Origin: Euleptes europaea
Lineage: Eukaryota; Chordata; Lepidosauria; Squamata; Sphaerodactylidae
DNA length: 64,000 nt
Assembly: GCF_029931775.1 (NCBI RefSeq)
Contig: NC_079312.1
Location: 119,658,872-119,722,871 of the forward strand
Reading direction: 5' to 3'
Position numbers and translations under genes: made by a program. Every line of letters starts with the position of its first letter. The first letter of the stretch is position 1. This document shows, in pieces, positions 55,204-64,000 of the stretch. The notes beneath the pieces are model-generated. The model had not been told where the DNA came from. It saw only the letters and a list, made by a program, of their open reading frames with translations, and searched no databases.

Positions 55204-58200
55204 CATTCCTCGAACTCTTTCACACGCCACTCAGCATTACACAGGATTTTGATGAAAGCTTCCGCTTTCCTCACATTTTGTTTGGATATATCCCCTATCT
55301 TACCCTAAAAGGCGGTTAACAGATCAAATAAATTAAGTACAGCAAAGCCATTACTGCCTGCAGAATAAGTGTTGACCTGCTGCTGCTTAGGCCAAATAGA
55401 ATTTCCACACTTTCAACCTCAACAATTGACCCTTAATCAGATGTACATCCGAATCTACAGAATCTCAGTGGCACTTAAGCCCGTTCTATCAGAAGTGAGA
55501 GCAGCCCTGACAACCTCGCCCCCATTTTTGTCAACTTCTCTGAGCCTGATTCCAGGATTACTTACCATATACATGCAATTAAAGAACCCCCAATATACTC
55601 ATTGATCTCACAATCTAATTTTATCCGCAGGATATTTTAGCGTCCTGTGTAGAGGGACCTGATTTAAATTAAGGCAACAGGCTGAAATAGATGACCTTCA
55701 AGTTTGTTCAAGTACAATAGCATGATTACGAGCTGCCTTTCCATCAATAGCTTTGATTTATCGATTCTTTCTAGTATTCTTCTACCTGAATCATAAACAA
55801 CAATGTAAATAATCTAATTTATCCTACTTTTAAACAACTTATATAGAATTTGTTAATTTTCTCCTCCCAAAATATTAAATTTCAAATCAAATCCCTGCTG
55901 CCAAAATATATCCTTCGTGAACAATTTTAAAAGGAGAATGATCCTTCTGGTACATTTTCTGTGTATCATTCAAATTCCAGAACAGCATCTGTTCTTCCTC
56001 CCTTTCCCTAAACCAAATATTCAGTGAGGGAGAGGTGGTTAGAATTCTACAGTCCTTATGGACCCTGGCAAACTGAAGTTAGATTCCTTACACATAAGGA
56101 ATATGCGCCAGTTGAAATTCAGGACAGTGTAGTGCCAGAAAAATTAAGGAGGGAAAGGAAGATCATCAGATCTGAAGTAAAGATGCCTGAACTCCACCAG
56201 TTGGCTCACGGTCTCTTCACTGCTTGCAAACAGGGAGCTGATTTTTCTTCAATCGGTTGGGCTCTTGGCAAGCTGATAGAGCCCGTTCATTACTTTTCAC
56301 GTATTGAAATAGTAATGTACAGTGCAATCAGCAGTGTCTCACACATGCACATCTTCACTCAGCCCAGTGGGAGTCCTACTGTCCTTCATCCCCACGGCTG
56401 CATACCTCTCGGCAGCCAATCATATAAATAAACCATGAGCAACTCAATCAATGAGTAGGGTTGCCAGAACCCTCTTTGCTACCGGCGGGAGATTTGGGGG
56501 GGTGGAGCCTGAAGAGGGCGGGGTTTGGGGAGGGGAGGGACTTCAGTGCCATAGAGTCCAATTACCAAAGCAGCCATTTTCTCCAGGTGAACTGATCTCT
56601 ATCAGCTGGAGATCCAGTGTAGTAGCAGGAGATCTCCAGCTGGTACCTGGAGGTTGCTGGTTAAAGATCAAAAACTGTGCTGGCAATGAGAACAACTCAA
56701 TAGAACTGGCAGCATGGAGGCTCTTAATCAAATCTATTGGTCTATGAACCTAGTTGAAAAAAAAATCAAGTAATATGGATAAGTCCCAAAGAAATTATTA
56801 TTAGCAGGACCACAATGGTTGCTCTGGTATTATCACTTGCCAAACGTCGGCACAACTCTTTGGCTGTATTCGTCATTCACTCCTCAGTGCCATATATCTA
56901 TCTCAAGATTTTGACATTAGTGCATGTGTGCTGACCGTTCCACACTGAAATCTCAGTTGGTTTCCTTTTCAGCGGACATAGCAAGTTCATATCCTTTAGC
57001 ATCCATGTTAGTTGTCTCATCTATGAAGTTGCCCTTGCTGTTTATTGCTCTTCCTCTGGCAAACTGTCAAGAGTACTCCCTTTGGCAAGATCGTGGACTT
57101 TTTTTTTTTTTTTTTTGCATCTTGGCAGACTATCTAGCAGGACAGCAGGTTCAAACAGGAAGTAATTATTCTTGGCTACCTTTTGCAACACAGTTGGGTC
57201 TCCTGTAGATTAAAAATAGCCTCTCCCTGGTTTATACACAAGAGTGCCTGTTTAAAGAAGAAAAAAATCAAGAAGGCATGACATTTTGGGAACTGGGAAC
57301 AGCAAGTTGCATGCTTCAAGTGCCTGATGCTCCTTGGATTTAGTTTGTCCAATGATGATGTGTCGTCTTCTAGCACTTTTTACATTTTCTTGTATTTCCA
57401 AAAGTAAATCTAAGGGTACGCTGACAAATTCATTTTGACCTTTAGCGCCCCCAAAGACTTAAATTACTTTCATGATCTGGGTTTGGGGAGGGAATTCAGG
57501 GTAGCCCTACAATTTAAAAAGATCAGAGATCGACAGTGGTTAATTCTGAAACTTCTGACTGTGATGAGCATACTCTCCCTACAGAATGGAGATTTGAGAT
57601 TTGAGTGTGAAAGAGGGGGGAAATGAATCAGTTCTAGAGAATAAGGAAGAAACTTTATGTGACATTTGTGCTTGCTACAGAAGCATTTGGAAATGTGGGG
57701 CACAGGAAGGAGATTTGCCCTTACTTCCTCGCACATGGATTTTCTCCATAATGTGATTTCGCCCTAGAATTTAGCCAATTGGCCACTAGTCCTCCTATCT
57801 GCAGTTCATCCTCCTATTTGCAGTTCCAAAATAATCTATGGCCTATATACTCACATTCACAGTTAGCAGAAAATCCACATGTTACGGCACTTCCCATCCC
57901 CTCCAAGCCAGTCTCTCTTGCTTCCCCGTTATCATTAAAAAGAAAACTTTGCAGTCATCCAGTCTTTCACCACATGTCCAGCTTAAAGGGTAGCCCATAT
58001 TTTACTGCACTAAATAGAAAAGCATCCCAGATTGGGTTGGTGGTGGGGTGGTCAATAGGGTAAAGTGGGTTGTATAGTCAGACTGCCACATGACTCCAGG
58101 AGATGAACCCGAGTTTGTATGTCATCGGTTTTTAAACCCACGTAAACTACCTTCTCATAGTCACCCAGCAGTTAATTCCCTCACATATGATCTCACAGTG

Positions 58201-58297
58201 CTGGAGGAGAAAAAAGGGGGTGTGCATATGCCAGTCCTATACATATATGTAGCTTATCTTCTGGGGTTTTCCTACTCAGTGTGTACTGTTCTTGCCC
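55204..58297. other. Intergenic, no recognised gene
   Basis: Besides the MITE at 56456-56656 there is only anonymous sequence with a T run near 57100. 53556-54409, 58505-59264 and 61598-62545 are similar. No PMP22 exon was found. Confidence 0.4.
56456..56656 (-). mobile_element. hAT MITE family A, antisense, right end lost
   Basis: TAGGGTTGCCAGAACCCTC to GGTACCTGGAGGTTGC. The terminal CAACCCTA is missing. Confidence 0.85.
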
Positions 58298-58504
58298 ACT
58301 TCAGGTTGGGAAATTCCTGGAGATTTGGGTGTGGAGCCTGGGGAGGGCAGTGTTTGAGGAGAGGAGGGACTTCTGCAGGGTATAATGCCATAGAGTCCAC
58401 CTTCCAAAGCAGCCATTTTCTCCAGGGGAATTGGTCTCTGTACTTTGGAGATCAGTTGTAATTCTGGAAGATCTCCAGCTCCCATTTGGAGGTTGAAAAC
58501 CCTA
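58298..58504 (-). mobile_element. hAT MITE family B, antisense
   Basis: AGGTTGGGAAATTCCTGGAG to TTTGGAGGTTGAAAACCCTA. The left terminus is decayed. Confidence 0.75.
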
Positions 58505-59272
58505 CCTACTTTCCTTCTAAATCCAGAGCTCTCTCCTTCAGAGTTCCTTGTTCTTTTTCTCTCTCTCTCCCAGTTCCTAAATTAAGTAACTTGACAGTAT
58601 TCATTGCTATTATGACAGCAAATCTGATATAATGACTTTGTGGAAATTCCCTTTCCTCCTAGAAGCATATCCCCACCCATGTGGCTGACATATTTGTCTG
58701 TCATTCTGGTAACTGCTGTTGTTATCCATAGTGACATGAACAAAGAAAATCCCTCAGATGTTAAAGAGATTTATATATAGCTATAAGGCAGCTCAATATC
58801 AGGAAACCCCAGAACCAGAAAGGGGCTTCATCCATCTTTGCCTATGAATACTTTCAAGATTTTATGTAAAGTGTGGATTTTATGTAAAGTGTGCAATCCT
58901 AAGCAGAGTTCCACTCTTCTAAATCCATTGACGTCAATGAGTTGAGAAGGATAGATCTGTTTAGGACTGCACTATAACGCTGAGACTGATAAATGCAGAT
59001 ACATACAAGATACACCAATCTGTAAGATTTAGCATTGCCATCTATGTACTTTGTAACCAGATAGTTATTTGAAAGATGAGACAGCAGTCAGACATTTTAA
59101 AATTAGCCTTCAATATTGTGTATCTATCTAAACAAAGTACTATACAAATGACTTAAGCCCATTTTGTGTGTTTGGAATAGGTAGTAACTCTGGTAACATT
59201 AGATAAAAGAAAACCCTCTATTATTTTGCATGTCTGAGTTGATCATTCTGCAGTTAAGAAGAGGTCCCAACA

Positions 59273-59481
59273 TAGAGTTGCCAACCTCCAGGTACTTGCT
59301 GGCGATCTCCTGCTATTACAACTGATCTCCAGCCAATAAAGATCAGTTCGCCTGGAGAAAATGGCCGCTTTGACAACTGGACTCTATGGCGTTGAAGTCC
59401 CTCCCCTCCCCAAACCCCGCCCTCCTCAGGCTCTGCCCCAAAAATCTCCAGGCATTTCCCAACCTGAAGCGGGTAACCCTA
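59273..59481 (+). mobile_element. hAT MITE family A, perfect 8-bp TSD
   Basis: TAGAGTTGCCAACC to GGGTAACCCTA. TCCCAACA at 59265-59272 and 59482-59489. Confidence 0.94.
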
Positions 59482-59797
59482 TCCCAACAACTCTAGTTAC
59501 GTTAAAAGGAAAGCCTTTTCTTAGGTTTAAAGGCCTTGACTGGGGAGAGCAGGGCAGGCCCAAGGAAATACTTGAGATGATGATGCATACTACAGTGGGG
59601 TTCCATGAGGTACATGATTGGAAAACTGATGTACAGCAGTACGTAAATGCAAGTATGCACAGACTGTGGCAGCAAAGGAGCTTCTCACCATAAATAGCAT
59701 ATTGACCATGATTTGAATTTATACAGGGAAATGAAGGAACTATTTAAAAAAGTTTGGTTCTTGTAGGTTATCCGGGCTGTGTAACCGTGGTCTTGGA

Positions 59798-59852
59798 ATT
59801 TTCTTTCCTGACGTTTCGCCAGCAACTGTGGCAGGCATCTTCAGAGTAGTAA
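59798..59852 (-). ncRNA. Hammerhead ribozyme motif in the left arm
   Basis: Minus strand CTGAAGA (59844-59838), a long stem II closing with GCC/GGC and GC/GC, GAAA (59817-59814), then CGTC. Mirror image of the right-arm copy. Confidence 0.75.
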
Positions 59853-60160
59853 CACTGAAGGACAGTGTCTCTCAGTGTCAAGGGTGTAGGAAGAGTAATA
59901 TATAGTCAGAAAGGGGTTGGGTTTGAGCTGAGTATTGTCCTGCAAAAGTATTGTCCTGTAAGTATCAAGATAATGTGCTAATGAGGGTATGGTATGTTAA
60001 TATGGAACCATTGTATCCTGAAGTGATCTGTTAATGTGTGTAATCCAAAACTAATCTGTATGGCTATTGTTGAATGTTGTCTTTGTCTGGAGGTTTTTCA
60101 GGGCAGGAAGCCAAGCCTTATTCATTCTTAAACTCTCCTCTTTTCTGTTAAAGTTGTGTT

Positions 60161-60215
60161 ACTACTCTGAAGATGCCTGCCACAGTTGCTGGCGAAACGT
60201 CAGGAAAGAAAATTC
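60161..60215 (+). ncRNA. Hammerhead ribozyme motif in the right arm
   Basis: CTGAAGA (60167-60173), stem II GCC..GC / GC..GGC with a CACAGTT loop, GAAA (60194-60197), then CGTC with cleavage predicted after 60201. Stem I is short: TACT against AGGA has one mismatch. Stem III is the minimal two-pair type. Confidence 0.75.
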
Positions 60216-60431
60216 CAAGACCACGGTTACACAGCCCGGATAACCTACAAGAACCAATGAACTCTGACCGTGAAAGCCTTCGACAATATTTAAAAAAGAT
60301 TTTGAAGAGACTATTATGTTTCATTTGGGCATCAAAAGCAGGTGGTAAAATATATCTTCTTGATTACTCTGCCACCCAAACACATTGGTCTCTTTCACAC
60401 ACAACAACAAGACCCAGAAATTAGCATGGCA

Positions 60432-60635
60432 TAGGGTTGTCAAGTTCCAGGTACTAGCTGGAGATCTCCTGCTATTACAACTGATCTCCAGCCGATAGAG
60501 ATCAGTTCACCTGGAGAAAATGGCCACTTTGGCAATTGGACTCTATGGCATTGAAGTCCCTCCCCAAACTCCGCCCTCCTCAGGCCCTGCCCCCAAATCC
60601 TCCCACCAGTGGCAAAGAGGGACCTGTCAACCCTA
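60432..60635 (+). mobile_element. hAT MITE family A, perfect 8-bp TSD
   Basis: TAGGGTTGTCAAGTTCC to CCTGTCAACCCTA. GCATGGCA at 60424-60431 and 60636-60643. Confidence 0.95.
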
Positions 60636-60944
60636 GCATGGCACAATGCTGAGGCTGCCCTGTCCAGCAGATGGCCCAGAACTCCAGAAATTAGCCAGGC
60701 TTGCCAAAAACCACTCAGTTGGCAACTCTTTAAAAGAAGACGCTGAAGAATTAAATTGAGCCACTATGTACAGAGAGTACTGAATATGCTGCCCTGAGCT
60801 CCTTGGAGGAGCAGGAGAATAATATCGTAAGGTAATAGTTAACTACCTCAGCCATTAGTATAAAACTGAGGAATGACAGCATTGTGGCAGCCTGTTTAAC
60901 ACAAACCACAATGGATCAGAATCCTTCTTCAACCCAGAATCTTG

Positions 60945-61108
60945 GCCGCCCAGTGTTAGCTTCACTTCAGCATTACCTAAATATGTGGAAGGGAGACCAC
61001 CAAGGAAAGCTCTGCAGAGGAAGGCAATGGCAAGCCACCCTCTACTTCTCGCTTGCCTTGAAAGCTCCTTGCTGGGGTCGCCATAAGGCAGCTATGACTT
61101 TTCGGCAC

Positions 61109-61161
<53 letters not shown>
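60945..61161 (+). mobile_element. 5S-derived SINE, 5' part decayed, with (CA)n tail
   Basis: GGAAGGGAGACCACCAAGGA, then CTTGCCTTGAAAGCTCC and GGGGTCGCCATAAGGCAGC, ending CGGCACTTCACACACACA with about 23 CA units. Confidence 0.75.
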
Positions 61162-61162
<1 letters not shown>

Positions 61163-61304
61163 GTGTGATCCTAAGCATAGCTGCATCCTTCTCAGCATTA
61201 TTCAATGGACTTAGAGGGGCATAACTCTGTTCAAGATGTTGCTCCTATTCATCCCTTATGCCTCCCTAACCTTAGACTTTAGATTTTTCTTGGGGACAAA
61301 GGTC

Positions 61305-61597
61305 TTTTATGCATGGCTGTTTCACTTGCCATCACCCCTCTGATGACTTTGGGTCTTTGTGTTGATTAAGCATGCCGTTTCTGACCATCAGAGATCACCT
61401 TGCTCTCCCTCTGCCTTTCCCCGTGTTTTGCCTGCGTTTTCAGAGACCTGTTTATCTCAAAATTGAAAATGCGGACAAAACGCGGGGAAACGCAGGGGGA
61501 GAGGGAGGCGACCTCTGACAGTCGGAAATGGCATGGATAATCAACACAAAGACCCGAAGTCGTCGGAGGGGTGACGGCGAGTGAAACCAAAGACTAG
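61305..61597. mobile_element. Fold-back (palindromic) MITE, ~290 bp
   Basis: The left arm runs from GGCTGTTTCACTTGCC through GTCTTTGTGTTGATTA to CCCCGTGTTTTGCCTGCG. The right arm reads CAAAACGCGGGGAAACGCAG through TAATCAACACAAAGACCCG to GACGGCGAGTGAAACC. CpGs kept on the right are TG or CA on the left, so the arms decayed unequally. Confidence 0.75.
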
Positions 61598-62545
61598 TCC
61601 TTTCTTGCTTCTGTTGTAAGGTGTCATGTATAGTAAAGATGCCATATATGATGAAGATCAACAACCATAGAATTAACACTAAACTCAATATAGCCTCATA
61701 ACAGCTACACCTTTCCAGCAAAAATAGTTGGCCTGAGGCGGAAAAAATGCAACCATGCAGCAAGAACACCCACAACCCCTAACATGTAACCCACACTTGA
61801 AAGTAATGTTCGTTGAACTGTGAATCAGTCAGAATAACACTGGAGCCCACACAAGTTTAAAATGCACCCTACCTATAGGCAGAGATTCAATGAACACTGA
61901 TAACTGATGTTCCAGATAAGAATAAAATAAATGCAAACAACACCTGGGCAACCCCTGTTCTTTATTTAGTCTATGAGCATAAATAAGGATATAATTAAAT
62001 GGTTATAATTAATTATGTGGAGCAGGGATGAAAGTGGCTAGGGTGGCATTTTTCAGCAGGACTACAGTGTGAGAGAATAGCACACTCCCCAGTAGCACTA
62101 GGACAATGCTCAAAATGCATCTTCAGAACGCTTTAGAGAAGAAGTTACATATCCCAAGACTTGAATAAAGCAGAGGATTAGTACACATATATGCACTCTT
62201 CAAAATCCAGGTATCATAATTCCAGGACTACTTCAGGACATCTACAGGACCATGCTAACCAGAGTTACACCATTCTAAACCCTTTCACTTCAGTTGGCTT
62301 GGAAAGGTGTAACTCTGCTTACAGCACTGTTAATTGCCCTGTACTGCACACATTGATCCTGGCTAATCAAAACGTCATCCCTCTGAAGTCCTGACTGGTG
62401 GATAATCATAGCTAATCCAAGTAGAGGTGAAATACATAATTAAAACATGAACGTCCAAAGTCCTGCAATGGAAAATTCACAGAAAGCCTACAAAGGTAGA
62501 TGTGTAGCCTCACCAATGTTGGCTAAAAGCAAGTCAAGTTAAAAC

Positions 62546-64000
62546 TAGGGCTGTTGAATTAAAAAAAATTCGGCATAGTTCGGATTTGGCCGAATTCAGC
62601 CCATTTAAATTCGGGATATGCCGAAGTCCGAATTCCCCCACTTCGGATCCGTTCAATTTGGCGGGAATTCAAAGTTCGGAAAAAAAATTCGGCCGAATAA
62701 AGCCATTAAAAACACAATCGCGCCTTTCCGCGGCTCTGGGGGGGCATTTTTGGGGTTAGAGGTCCCAAACTTTCAGCAGAGCTTCAAAGGACGTTTATTG
62801 AAAGACTCCCCAAGTTTTGTAAAGATTGGATCAGAGGGGGGGGGCTGAGATATGGGCCCTGAAAGGGGTCCCCCCCACCCTTAATGTGCATCTCTCAGCA
62901 GAGCTTGCCACCCACGTACAAAGCTCCCAGCCCCGACAACAGCTGAGACGTTTGCAAAGCAACTGCAAAACAACACAACCTTGTAAAACAACACCTTTGC
63001 AAAAGGGAAAACCAGAAGACACACAACTGAATCCTCCCCCCTCAAACCAGGGAGCGAGAGACTCGAGGGGGAACACACACCCCAGGCAGAACCGACGAAA
63101 GCCCCCTTTGGCTTCCCCCCCACCCACAGAAACTGCTCCCTCCCCACACACACACAGACTCTGCTTCCCCCCCCCCACCCACACACATACACAGGAGAAA
63201 AATTATAGATTAAAGCCCCCAAAGGGGTCTTACTGTGGCTGTCTTCTGTTCCATCAGGACGGGCTGGGGAGGACTTGTAATCCAAGATGATTCCAATTAG
63301 GCACGGGACGTTTTGCTCTGGAGATGCACACAGGATCGGCTGATCCATTCATCCCAATAGGGGAAAGGGGAAAGGGGAAAGGGGAAAGCCCATATCTCGG
63401 GACCCCCTGACCCAATGTTTACAAAACTTGGGTGGTCTCTTAAGAACACTGGTCTGAAACTCCGCTCAAAGTTTGGGATCTGCACCCCCAAAAATGCGCC
63501 CCCTGCAGCCACGGAAAGAGAAAAGGGGGGAGGCGATATTTCTGCCCCCACTGAACCCATCTTTACAAAACTTGGGTAGTATCTTAAGAATAATTGTCTG
63601 AAGCTATGCTGAAAGTTTGGGGGCTATATCCCCAAAAAAGCGCCCCCTGCAGCCACATAAATGGAAAAAGGGGGGGAGGGAAAAGGGAGAGAGCCCATAT
63701 CTCGAGACCCCCTGACCAAATGTTTACAAAACTTGGGGGGTATCTTAAGAAGCTTCATCTGAAGCTCCACTGAAAGTTTGGGGTCTGTACCCCCCAAAAT
63801 GCGCCCCCTGCAGCCATGGAAAGAAAAAGGGGGGAGCCCATATCTCGGGACCCCCTGACCCAATGTTTACAAAACTTGGGGGGTATCTTAAGAAGCTTCA
63901 TCTGAAGCTCCACTGAAAGTTTTGTGTCTGTACCTCAAAAAATACGCCCCCTGCAGCCACAGAAAGGAGCAAATGTGCACAAGCACCCCCCCACACACAC
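62546..64000 (+). mobile_element. hAT element family D, second copy, runs off the window
   Basis: It starts TAGGGCTGTTGAATT with TTCGG-rich subterminal sequence, like 43437. Inside are one unit in one orientation (62745-62860) and about four tandem units of ~150 bp in the other (63355-64000). Each unit has CCCCCTGACCCAATGTTTAC, AAACTTGGG and TGCGCCCCCTGCAGCCA. Long open frames on both strands are repeat artefacts. Confidence 0.8.

Larger units (their letters stand above)
59753..60286. mobile_element. Compact Penelope-like element, 534 bp, inverted arms and 12-bp TSD
   Basis: The arms 59754-59855 and 60156-60257 are 102 bp each, inverted and apparently identical. Each carries a hammerhead motif. 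The right end extends to ...GTGAAAGCCTTCGACAA. TATTTAAAAAAG is duplicated at 59741-59752 and 60287-60298. The 300-bp middle is unrecognised and non-coding. Inverted terminal repeats and hammerheads fit Penelope-like elements; the label is inference. Confidence 0.82.

Noticed and set aside
56024-56431. 135-codon open frame as a host exon
   Set aside because: No recognised domain, no convincing splice sites, and no conservation evidence available.
62826-63863. Open frames of 80-155 codons on both strands
   Set aside because: Tandem modules of a non-autonomous hAT element; no transposase or other domain is recognisable.
53079-64000. PMP22, the mammalian neighbour
   Set aside because: Searched by eye for its transmembrane exons on both strands and found none; it probably lies beyond the window.

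Overview
The window is a vertebrate genomic segment, almost certainly from a squamate reptile (a lizard; a gecko is possible but unproven). The evidence is one complete intron-rich gene that I recognise, tektin-3, set in DNA crowded with repeats typical of squamates: CR1 and Bov-B LINE pieces, an ACA-Sauria-like SINE, 5S-rRNA-derived SINEs with a Bov-B-like tail, two tRNA-derived SINE families, and many short hAT-type transposons with 8-bp target duplications.

Layout. 0-23 kb: intergenic DNA, mostly repeats, with no recognised host gene (one weak candidate terminal exon near 12.2 kb). 23.2-23.5 kb: a promoter-like cluster ending in a consensus splice donor, my best guess for the TEKT3 promoter and first non-coding exon. 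29.4-53.1 kb: seven coding exons of TEKT3 on the + strand. All junctions are GT-AG, and the spliced product is 490 codons, the length I recall for mammalian tektin-3. The introns are full of nested transposons. 53.1-64 kb: downstream intergenic repeats. In mammals PMP22 lies beyond the 3' end of TEKT3; it is not in this window.

The most unusual content is in the mobile DNA. (1) Retroelements that I assign to the Penelope-like group carry recognisable hammerhead ribozyme motifs at five positions, plus one decayed copy. Catalytic cores are intact and stem I changes in a compensatory way between copies. (2) One of these families sits at the same 14-bp site inside an abundant hAT MITE at three separate loci and in both relative orientations. 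(3) Several insertions are nested up to four deep with target duplications still readable, so their order of arrival can be read directly. Assignment to Penelope-like elements rests on structure and known hammerhead association; no reverse transcriptase of that group is visible here.
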